From the NCBI GenBank assembly GCA_021159825.1, contig JAGHDR010000300.1, forward strand, positions 1-8,087: 8,087 nt of DNA. The letters are read 5' to 3'. The DNA comes from Deltaproteobacteria bacterium (GTDB taxonomy: Bacteria > Desulfobacterota > DSM-4660 > Desulfatiglandales > Desulfatiglandaceae). The notes beneath the pieces are model-generated. The model searched no databases, was not told the DNA's origin, and was given only the letters and a program-made list of their open reading frames with translations. The first letter of the stretch is position 1. Every line of letters starts with the position of its first letter. Positions 1-5,783 of this stretch are shown here, piece by piece. The position numbers and the translations under genes are program-made.

Positions 1-67
1 CCTGTGGCACCCACCGGCCATCACGGACCGACGTTGGCAGGAGGGACCCAATATTCAATATTTTAAT
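1..67 (-). CDS. Probable glycosyltransferase, N-terminal fragment (runs off window)
   Basis: Reading the minus strand away from the O-antigen ligase gene gives an open frame to the window edge, containing KILNIGSLLPTSVRDGRW. The pattern of a short beta strand (KILNIGSLLP) followed by a Gly-containing loop resembles the N-terminus of GT-B fold (family 4-like) glycosyltransferases. That would fit the LPS genes next to it, with the stop of the ligase gene only about 25 nt upstream. The start is unclear. There is no ATG in frame; the candidates are ATT at 65-67, TTG at 56-58, or a non-ATG codon further upstream overlapping the ligase end. None has a good Shine-Dalgarno site. Only about 22 codons are visible, so the family is inferred from one short segment and from context. 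Confidence 0.5.
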   Translation of the reverse strand, partial: MKILNIGSLLPTSVRDGRWVPQ

Positions 68-92
68 CGGAAAGAGATCCCGGTTTTCTGTA

Positions 93-1460
93 TTAACGGT
101 CTTCAGAAGCTCTCTGGTTGAGGTTCCACACAATGGTGATCATGGCAAGGATGGTAAAAAGAACCACTTCCGTCAAGTGCGTAAAAATGGGGTCCAGTGA
201 TCCCTTGACCAGGAACATGACAAAGGCGGCTGTCACACAATGACCCCACCGCTTTAAAAAATCGTTTTTTCCATGCCGCATGGTTTTCCAGCACATCTTC
301 CCTGCAACAAACCATAAATAGAAAAAAAACAGCAGCCCCACAAGCCCCATTCGCACACCGATCATTAAGAACATGTTGTGGGGGCGTTTAAAAAGATACT
401 CAATGATTCCAGATTCTTTTGGGGATCCTTCATCTGTCCCGGAATTCTTTGAAGGCTGTTCTGTGTATGCTTTCAGATGCGGGAACCTTTGAGCCCACTC
501 ATCCATCCTGTATTTTTTCGGAAGCCGCGCGTTGTAAGCTTTCGGATCAATCACTTTTCGATTCTGAAAGGTCTTTATACCGAAACCTGTCCCGAATACC
601 GGATAATCCTTTATGATTTCACAGGAAATATATGCAATGCTGATCCGATGAAGAATACTGGCTTTGCTGCTGATCTCGGACTCAGATAAAAAGAACCGGT
701 CCTTCATGGGAGTGAGGCAGATAATAAGTGCAAATAGAACAACGAAGGCCAATAGCGCTCTCTTGTATTTTGAAAGCAGAATGGCAGCCACCATTCCCAA
801 AGCCACAAAATTGCTCCGTGACTCGGTTAGCACCGTCACCGCCAGCAATGCCGGCAGGCAGAAACCCAAAAGTGTGCAATACGACCAGGACCGCCCCTTC
901 TCCGTCAGGTGATGGGTTGAAAGGATGGCCGCAAAGAGAGTAATGACACCCATCAGATTGGTGGGGTTTTGCACAAACCGAACGCCAAACCGCGTGGAAT
1001 ATTCATTCTCCCCCAGTATCAGGTACTCATAACCGAGGGCTCCCACGCAGAACAGGGTTGCCGAGATGATAATGATCCACGACAGCCACTCCAGCCGCTT
1101 CTTTGAGTTGAAAACATTAATCAGCATGTAATAGAGCATCAGGTATTTCAACAGGTGGGAATAGAAATCATGAAGGCTGTTTTCTTGATCCAATGCAAAA
1201 AAGAGCCCAATGGCTGCCCACAGGGTAAACAGGGCGAGTGGCAGGGAAAGGGGGGATCTAAAGAAGAAGGGCATTTTTTTGGAAATAATGCCCAAAATAA
1301 CCAGAAAGACCGAGAGATAAAAGCTGATTTCCTGAATGCTCGTGGTATGGGGAAAGGGATTAAAAAATATGAAAATCCCCATCAGGCAGAAGACGCCCCC
1401 GTTCAACACCCGCGAAAAGAGGCTTTGGGTTGAATCATTTCCAGATATTTTGATCACCAT
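93..1460 (-). CDS. O-antigen ligase / polymerase family membrane protein (Wzy_C superfamily)
   Basis: A 455-residue polytopic inner-membrane protein with about a dozen hydrophobic segments. WaaL-type ligases transfer undecaprenol-linked polysaccharide onto lipid A-core at the periplasmic face; Wzy polymerases of the same superfamily extend the chain. Visible hallmarks are TESRS at residues 212-216 (the Arg typical of the T-x-S-R motif). The segment RISIAYISCEIIKDYPVFGT begins at 272. A large hydrophilic, presumably periplasmic loop spans about 254-360, followed by RPHNMFL with the conserved-type His at 361. Helices then run to the C-terminus. The loop carries a polar Ser/Thr/Gly/Glu-rich stretch at 331-351. 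The start lies 6 nt after the stop of the upstream glycosyltransferase, with a GAGGGG ribosome-binding site inside that gene's end, so the two are co-transcribed. Ligase and polymerase cannot be told apart from sequence alone; the glycosyltransferase neighbours favour an LPS role. Confidence 0.85.
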   Translation of the reverse strand: MVIKISGNDSTQSLFSRVLNGGVFCLMGIFIFFNPFPHTTSIQEISFYLSVFLVILGIISKKMPFFFRSPLSLPLALFTLWAAIGLFFALDQENSLHDFYSHLLKYLMLYYMLINVFNSKKRLEWLSWIIIISATLFCVGALGYEYLILGENEYSTRFGVRFVQNPTNLMGVITLFAAILSTHHLTEKGRSWSYCTLLGFCLPALLAVTVLTESRSNFVALGMVAAILLSKYKRALLAFVVLFALIICLTPMKDRFFLSESEISSKASILHRISIAYISCEIIKDYPVFGTGFGIKTFQNRKVIDPKAYNARLPKKYRMDEWAQRFPHLKAYTEQPSKNSGTDEGSPKESGIIEYLFKRPHNMFLMIGVRMGLVGLLFFFYLWFVAGKMCWKTMRHGKNDFLKRWGHCVTAAFVMFLVKGSLDPIFTHLTEVVLFTILAMITIVWNLNQRASEDR

Positions 1461-1466
1461 AACTCT

Positions 1467-2228
1467 TTAGACCCCTCTTTCCCTGAGCTTCACGTACCGA
1501 ACAAACATGGCATAGGCGTCGGAAACCGCAATAATAAGACCGGGCAAACCGTCCATGAAGCCTCTTTTCAACACATAGACTTCCAGGAATTTGAAAAGTG
1601 GGCGGGAAAAAAGAAGCGCAAGATGAAACCGTTTCCCCTGATCGTACATATCTTTGGACAGCAGGGTGGAAAAACTGTTCACGGTTTCCAATTGCCCCGA
1701 AATGCTCCCACCATACGGATAATGGCGAAGATCCTGTTTTAGATCCCCGATACGCCCTTCCACCGCCATCCGTTCATGGACCCTTCCACCCACCCAGCGC
1801 CCTTTTTCCCGCTTGAAAAGCCTTAATTGGCGGTCGGGGTAATAGCCACTGTGGTTAATCCATCTTCCCTGGTAAAAAGATCGCCGCGGCATTCGATAGC
1901 CGTCCGGAGTCTCCGGTTTCACTATCTCAGCCGATATTTCATCACGCAACGCCTTTGAGACCGCCTCATCCGCATCAAGACTTAAAACCCAATCCGTTTC
2001 CGCCTTTGAAAGCGCGAAATTCTTCTGAGCAGCGTATCCCGGCCACGGCCTTTGGAAAATTCGGTCGGTGTATCCTTTGGCAATCTCCACGGTCCGATCC
2101 GAACTCATGGAATCCACCACAATAATGTCATGGACCCATTTCAGGCTATCCAAACACCGTTTGATGTTTTTTTCTTCATTGTGGCAGATGATACAAGCGG
2201 ACAGCCGGTTTTGCAGGGGTTTCCCCAT
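1467..2228 (-). CDS. Family 2 glycosyltransferase, WaaE/KdtX-like (LPS core)
   Basis: A 253-residue GT-A fold glycosyltransferase. The N-terminus LSACIICHNEEKNIKRCLDS is the nucleotide-sugar binding start of GT2 enzymes, followed by IIVVDSMSSDRT at 35-46 and the metal-binding D-x-D type motif LDADE at 84-88. Residues 124-152 (NHSGYYPDRQLRLFKR to GGRVHE) match the acceptor-side pattern of WaaE/KdtX proteins, which add a sugar to the inner LPS core. Its length of about 250 is normal for that group. There is no signal peptide; the C-terminal hydrophobic/basic stretch (about 203-250) may touch the cytoplasmic membrane. The start is supported by AGGAG at 2236-2240, 7 nt upstream of ATG. It is followed after 6 nt by the O-antigen ligase gene. 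The exact sugar and acceptor cannot be read from the sequence. Confidence 0.88.
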   Translation of the reverse strand: MGKPLQNRLSACIICHNEEKNIKRCLDSLKWVHDIIVVDSMSSDRTVEIAKGYTDRIFQRPWPGYAAQKNFALSKAETDWVLSLDADEAVSKALRDEISAEIVKPETPDGYRMPRRSFYQGRWINHSGYYPDRQLRLFKREKGRWVGGRVHERMAVEGRIGDLKQDLRHYPYGGSISGQLETVNSFSTLLSKDMYDQGKRFHLALLFSRPLFKFLEVYVLKRGFMDGLPGLIIAVSDAYAMFVRYVKLRERGV

Positions 2229-2241
2229 GGGTTTTCTCCTG

Positions 2242-2257
2242 AATTACATTTGTAATT
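2242..2257. repeat. Perfect short palindrome next to glycosyltransferase SD
   Basis: AATTACA and TGTAATT are perfect inverted repeats separated by TT. The palindrome ends 1 nt upstream of the AGGAG ribosome-binding site of the glycosyltransferase gene and overlaps the outer end of the inverted-repeat element. It could form a weak AU-rich hairpin in the mRNA leader or be a protein-binding site. It may also simply be part of the element end. Confidence 0.5.
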
Positions 2258-2287
2258 GTTCACAGGGTGCAGTTGTCAGTTATCAGT
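2250..2287 (+). repeat. Left inverted-repeat arm of the S23 element
   Basis: The arm contains TTGTAA, then GTTCACAGGGTGCA, then GTTGTCAGTTATCAGT, all found in the same order in the reverse complement of 2407-2451. Compared with the right arm it lacks 7 nt (GGGGACA) between the second and third blocks. It carries two heptamer units, where the right side has four. The end of the S23 remnant's reading frame lies inside this arm. Confidence 0.85.
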
Positions 2288-2379
2288 AAAAGCATACCCA
2301 TAATATCTTGAAAGTGTTTGTACAAATCTGTGCATAATCGTGAAGACCTCTTCCATACTTCCAAATCCTCAAATTTCAA
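2260..2379 (-). pseudogene. Truncated S23 / four-helix-bundle protein (23S rRNA intervening-sequence protein family)
   Basis: A 39-codon frame starts at TTG (2377-2379), 5 nt after a strong GGAGG (2385-2389). It reads KFEDLEVWKRSSRLCTDLY from residue 2, the typical N-terminus (F-x-D-L-x-V-W-x-x-S/A) of the S23 four-helix-bundle family, whose members are usually about 115-130 residues. Similarity ends around residue 25, where the family would continue into helices 2-4. The frame instead runs into the left inverted repeat and stops there with TGA. The 5' signals and first helix are therefore intact while roughly three quarters of the protein is gone, which points to an internal deletion. Family members are encoded in 23S rRNA intervening sequences, and related Avd proteins occur in diversity-generating retroelements; neither context is present here. 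Confidence 0.75.
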
Positions 2380-2393
2380 AATAACCTCCAGCG

Positions 2394-2424
2394 CTGATAA
2401 CTGATAACTGATAACTGACAACTG
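2394..2424 (+). repeat. Tandem heptamer array (CTGATAA)
   Basis: Three perfect copies of CTGATAA (2394-2400, 2401-2407, 2408-2414) are followed by one variant CTGACAA (2415-2421) and a partial CTG. The last copies form the inner part of the right inverted-repeat arm. The left arm has only two matching units, so copy number has changed at one end. The array ends 4 nt from the S23 remnant's GGAGG site. Confidence 0.9.
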
Positions 2425-2451
2425 TCCCCTGCACCCTGTGAACGGTTACAA
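2407..2451 (-). repeat. Right inverted-repeat arm of the S23 element
   Basis: This is the reverse complement of the left arm (2250-2287) with two substitutions and a 7-nt insertion (GGGGACA on the minus strand). It is the upstream end relative to the S23 remnant and abuts the 3' end of the DUF481 gene. Confidence 0.85.
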
Positions 2452-2454
2452 GCG

Positions 2455-3564
2455 TTAAAACTCCCAGCCGATACTGAAAATCCAGGACTGATCATATTGA
2501 TCCTTACCGTTCGCCGGCTGGTTGTCCCAATCGTAGTTGAATTGAAAGGAGGTGAAAAGGTGTGACACCAGGGGAAACCGAATCCCCGTTCGTGTTCGGA
2601 CTAACCAATTGCTACTGATTTCAAAGTCGTAGAGAAAATCGTCGTGATGAAAAACCTGAAAAGTTTTTTCAAAAAACCACATGTCAAAGTCCAAAACCCA
2701 ATATCCGGAAAAATACTCTCGATTGTCAACGTTGCCGAATTCTTTCATCTTTTTGGTATATTTTTCATAGGCATAGCCCGGCCCCAGCTTAACGGAAAGA
2801 TTTTTCTGATTTGAATGCCAGAACTGATACCCGGGGCCCACAGCCACATTGGCCCTCAGATCCAGGTCTTTGAACTGGTCCATCTGTACCACACCACCGC
2901 CCCAGAGGAACCATTTCTGGGTCAGAAACCGTTCATAGGTAGCTGAACCCAGCCAACTGTCTTTGTTGAGTACCTGGTTGCTCCACTCTTTGTGGAATTC
3001 CGCATAGAATTTAAAGACATGGGGCATCTTGAAAATTTTCAGGTTGCCGATCAGACTGTATTTTTCGGTATTGGTGTTTCCGGTCTCCTTGCTGGCCCCG
3101 GCGTTAACATTTCCGGAGAAATCCCAGGTGGCAGGAGGCTTTGGTCGGTCCATTATTTTGACCTGGGACAGTTTCAAAGGTGGCTGCGGCATACCTTCTT
3201 CAGGCTTTAACAACAGGTCGCCGGACTGGGCGGTGGTCAATTTGCCTGTCACGGTTTTATCATCCCCCAGGGACACCTCCATGGGTTCGTCGGTGGTGAG
3301 TTTTGCCACCTGATCCCAGCTGATGTTGAGTTGCCCTGCATAGCCGGTTTTAAACACCAGCTTCCCCTGGCTCAAGGAAACCACCGTACCTTGAATGCGA
3401 TCGCCGTTTTTCATGACAACCTCATCCGCCTGACATGGATTTGCAGTTTGCAAAAGCAAAAATGCCGCCAGAAATCCAATCCGTAACGCGGTTATGGTTT
3501 TCTTCGCTGACTCCCTATAACCGCATGATATTGAAGTCTCAGTTTTATGGTTAAATGCCATCAT
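2455..3564 (-). CDS. DUF481 outer-membrane beta-barrel protein with N-terminal SH3/Sm-like domain
   Basis: A 369-residue exported protein of unknown function. A basic segment followed by a hydrophobic one (about 21-40) ends in NPCQA with predicted signal-peptidase I cleavage after residue 46. The n-region is unusually long, but no other in-frame ATG lies nearer than the second codon. Residues 47-140 (VVMKNGDRIQGTVV, later ISWDQV and KTVTGKL) look like two small beta-barrel repeats often found before DUF481. From about 145 the DUF481 barrel begins (TWDFSGNVNAGASKETGNT). Alternating aromatic/polar strands run to the C-terminal residue Phe (IFSIGWEF), the signal recognised by the BAM outer-membrane insertion machinery. 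It is transcribed from a near-perfect promoter about 40 nt upstream and is divergent from the DUF4139 gene. The YdiY group of E. coli is related at family level; its role is not established. Confidence 0.85.
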   Translation of the reverse strand: MMAFNHKTETSISCGYRESAKKTITALRIGFLAAFLLLQTANPCQADEVVMKNGDRIQGTVVSLSQGKLVFKTGYAGQLNISWDQVAKLTTDEPMEVSLGDDKTVTGKLTTAQSGDLLLKPEEGMPQPPLKLSQVKIMDRPKPPATWDFSGNVNAGASKETGNTNTEKYSLIGNLKIFKMPHVFKFYAEFHKEWSNQVLNKDSWLGSATYERFLTQKWFLWGGGVVQMDQFKDLDLRANVAVGPGYQFWHSNQKNLSVKLGPGYAYEKYTKKMKEFGNVDNREYFSGYWVLDFDMWFFEKTFQVFHHDDFLYDFEISSNWLVRTRTGIRFPLVSHLFTSFQFNYDWDNQPANGKDQYDQSWIFSIGWEF

Positions 3565-3601
3565 GAAATCAACTTACCCCCCATTCTGTAATGTGTGGGC
3601 G

Positions 3602-3630
3602 ATTATAGAGAAGCGGCAGGCCGGTGTCAA
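3602..3630 (-). promoter_or_regulatory. Consensus sigma70 promoter of the DUF481 gene
   Basis: On the minus strand TTGACA (3625-3630) and TATAAT (3602-3607) are both perfect matches, separated by the optimal 17 nt. Transcription would start near 3595, leaving a leader of about 30 nt before ATG at 3562-3564. The leader contains a G-rich stretch that may serve as ribosome-binding site. Such a promoter predicts strong constitutive expression unless repressed; no clear operator palindrome is seen. Confidence 0.88.
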
Positions 3631-3639
3631 TGATGCTCG

Positions 3640-3668
3640 TGGACGAAAAGGTGCCCCTGTGTTAAACT
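3640..3668 (+). promoter_or_regulatory. Possible promoter of the DUF4139 gene
   Basis: TGGACG (3640-3645) and TAAACT (3663-3668) each match the sigma70 boxes at four of six positions with a 17-nt spacer. A start near 3675 would give a leader of about 30 nt. It is much weaker than the divergent promoter 10 nt away, so the two genes would share one short regulatory region. Confidence 0.4.
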
Positions 3669-3690
3669 TTTACAAAAATGTTCCTCTTAA

Positions 3691-3697
3691 GAAGGAG
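3691..3697 (+). promoter_or_regulatory. Ribosome-binding site that fixes the DUF4139 start
   Basis: GAAGGAG lies 7 nt before ATG at 3705. An earlier in-frame ATG at 3678 has no such site and would put the SD inside the coding region, so the start at 3705 is preferred. Confidence 0.85.
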
Positions 3698-3704
3698 TGA
3701 AAAA

Positions 3705-5780
3705 ATGAAACACGATCACAGATTTTTCTGCATGCTGTTTGCGGCCGCTTTGATGCTCCTGATGGCTACAGGCGACCCTGCGTCAGCGGCCCCGGTATTG
3801 TCTTCAAACAATGGGCAGCTCGTCCTCAAGAAAGTGACGTTGTTTAACAACGGTGTGGGATATTTCCAGCTGGGGGGCAACGTTATGGCCGGAGAAGAAA
3901 TCCCCCTTCGTGTGAAAACCAGCCAGATGAACGATCTCCTTAAAAGTCTTACCGTCCTGAATTTAACCGGTGGCCAGGTGAGCAGTATTGTTTATGACAA
4001 TGACAAAACCATTCCCCAGAAGTTGGATGAATTCAATTTCCAATTGCGGAAAAACCAGGGCCTTCCCCAAATCCTGAGACAGTTTCAGGGAAGCGAAATT
4101 CAAGTTTTGACCGGCGGTTCTCCCATCCGGGGAACCATCATGGGGGTGGAAAAACGCAATATTCAGGATGAAGAAGTCATTGTCCCATGGTTTTTTCTGA
4201 CCATCATGGACCCAAACGGTCAAATGCGCACGTTTGAGACCGGTGAAATCACCGGAATAAAACTGGTTGACGCAAAGCTCAATAAAGATCTGAACCGATA
4301 TCTCTCCATCCTGTTTCAAAAGCATCAAAAGAACGGGAAAACCGTGACCATCACACCCACGGGACAGGGACCCCAGGAGCTTCTGGTGAGTTATATCACG
4401 GAGGCGCCGGTATGGAAAGCCACCTACCGCATTGTTATTCAAGATGCCAACAAAGGGAAAAACCCTTTCCTACAGGGGTGGGCCATCGTCGACAATGTCA
4501 GTGGAGAAGATTGGCAAAATGTACAGCTTTCCCTGGTCAGCGGCCTGCCCGTTTCATTTATCCAGGAGCTTTATGCACCCCGATTCAAAAAGCGCCCCGA
4601 ACTCAAAATGGATGATGAAGACGCCGTAGCCCCCGCCGTCCCGGAGGCGGTCATGAGTGAAAACCGGATGTTGATGGCAGCGCCGGCAAGTCCCAAAGAC
4701 CAAATCGGCGCCCTCCGACACAAGGCCATGGCCCGAAGATATAAAGGTGAACCCGATATGGAACAAAGCATTCGCAAATTGAAAGCCCAAACCGTCACCC
4801 GCGAAGTGGGAGACATGTTTGAATACCGTATCGACCATCCCGTCACCATAGATCAGAATCGCTCAGCGCTGGTGCCCATTGTTTCAAAGGAGATTGAAGG
4901 CCGGGCGGTGGATCTGTACAACGAAAGGACTCGGAAACAAAATCCCCTGGCAGGGATAAAGCTTAAGAATACGACGGGGCTAACCCTTGAAGGGGGGCCT
5001 TTGACGGTTCTCAAGGGCGGAACTTATGCGGGGGAAGCCTTTGTCAAAAGTCTCAAGCCCAACGAGCAGCGCTACATCACCTATGCGGTTGATCTGGGCC
5101 TTCATGTGAATACAAAAAAGGGAAGCATCACAGAACCGGTGGATCGGGTGGTGATCAACCGTGGGCTCATGCGCCTTCACCGAGGGGTCATTGAAACCCG
5201 GAACTACTCCCTCAACAATCAAAATGCCCACTCCAGAACCGTGGTCATCGAACACCCATACCACAGCAACTGGAAACTGTTGCAGCCCCAAAAACCGTTG
5301 GAGATCACCGATAACTATCTGCGTTTTGAGGTGACGGTTCCCGGCAATGCTGAAACCGCATTTCCGGTCAAGGAAATTCGGGACGTATGGGAAAGTATTT
5401 CCGTCAGCAATCTGACCCCTGACAACATCCTCATATTTGCCCGTCAAAAATACTTGAACGATAAAACCCTCAAACAGATGGAAAAAATCGTTGCCGCTAA
5501 AGCCGAGTTGGCACGCATTGAAACCGGCTTGAAAGCCCTTGATAAGGAAAGGCAACAGATATTTGGAGACCAGAAAAGGCTTCGGGCAAACCTCAAGGGG
5601 CTGGGGCAAACCTCTGAAGAAAAGGGGCTTCGAAGCCGCTATATTCAGTTGCTTGACAGCCAGGAAACCCGGCTGGGAAAAATTGAGCGTCAGGAAGAAT
5701 CCCTGCAAGCCCAACAGAAGACCCAGCGAAAAGCGGTTGAGACGCTCATCGGCAACATGAGCCAGGATTTGAAACTCTGA
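3705..5780 (+). CDS. Secreted DUF4139 domain-containing protein with C-terminal coiled coil
   Basis: A 691-residue protein from the preferred start. Residues 1-28 form a signal peptide (basic start, hydrophobic core 7-21, PASA before cleavage). The N-terminal part (VTLFNNGVGYFQLGG at 44-58, QMNDLLKSLTVLNL at 74-87) is the usual opening of this family. The DUF4139 signature follows: APVWKATYRIV at 234-244 and IVDNVSGEDWQNVQLSLVSG at 261-280. An acidic/Ala-Pro-rich linker covers about 300-345. Beta-rich sequence continues to about 575. A charged helical region at about 590-690, rich in Lys/Glu/Gln with heptad-like spacing, is a likely coiled coil. The protein should be periplasmic or cell-surface; no catalytic motif is recognisable and the family's function is not established. 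It is divergent from the DUF481 gene and its stop lies 3 nt from that of the transglycosylase gene. Confidence 0.82.
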   Translation: MKHDHRFFCMLFAAALMLLMATGDPASAAPVLSSNNGQLVLKKVTLFNNGVGYFQLGGNVMAGEEIPLRVKTSQMNDLLKSLTVLNLTGGQVSSIVYDNDKTIPQKLDEFNFQLRKNQGLPQILRQFQGSEIQVLTGGSPIRGTIMGVEKRNIQDEEVIVPWFFLTIMDPNGQMRTFETGEITGIKLVDAKLNKDLNRYLSILFQKHQKNGKTVTITPTGQGPQELLVSYITEAPVWKATYRIVIQDANKGKNPFLQGWAIVDNVSGEDWQNVQLSLVSGLPVSFIQELYAPRFKKRPELKMDDEDAVAPAVPEAVMSENRMLMAAPASPKDQIGALRHKAMARRYKGEPDMEQSIRKLKAQTVTREVGDMFEYRIDHPVTIDQNRSALVPIVSKEIEGRAVDLYNERTRKQNPLAGIKLKNTTGLTLEGGPLTVLKGGTYAGEAFVKSLKPNEQRYITYAVDLGLHVNTKKGSITEPVDRVVINRGLMRLHRGVIETRNYSLNNQNAHSRTVVIEHPYHSNWKLLQPQKPLEITDNYLRFEVTVPGNAETAFPVKEIRDVWESISVSNLTPDNILIFARQKYLNDKTLKQMEKIVAAKAELARIETGLKALDKERQQIFGDQKRLRANLKGLGQTSEEKGLRSRYIQLLDSQETRLGKIERQEESLQAQQKTQRKAVETLIGNMSQDLKL

Positions 5781-5783
5781 CGT

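Larger units (their letters stand above)
2250..2451. mobile_element. Inverted-repeat-bounded element carrying a decayed S23/four-helix-bundle gene
   Basis: The roughly 200-bp gap between the DUF481 and glycosyltransferase genes is bounded by long imperfect inverted repeats (2250-2287 and 2407-2451), 36 of 38 aligned positions matching apart from a 7-nt gap. Between them is the truncated start of an S23-family gene. The right end stops 3 nt before the stop codon of the DUF481 gene, and the left end reaches to within 10 nt of the glycosyltransferase SD. No clear target-site duplication is visible. No transposase is encoded, so this would be a non-autonomous, MITE-like or cassette-like element that has lost most of its cargo. 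The mobility claim is inference from structure; no second copy lies in the window. Confidence 0.6.

Noticed and set aside
2250..2451. Diversity-generating retroelement (S23 proteins resemble Avd)
   Set aside because: No reverse transcriptase, template repeat or variable repeat is present; only a truncated four-helix-bundle start is seen.
2250..2451. CRISPR array from the repeated CTGATAA units
   Set aside because: The repeats are 7-nt direct tandems without spacers, and the longer repeats are inverted, not direct.
3963..4442. Minus-strand open frame (159 codons) inside the DUF4139 gene
   Set aside because: Shadow of the coding strand; it shows no SD and no recognisable domain.
4980..5714. 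Long minus-strand open frame (244 codons) inside the DUF4139 gene
   Set aside because: It is antisense to a gene with clear family motifs, signal peptide and SD; the translated product shows no recognisable family pattern and it has no ribosome-binding site.
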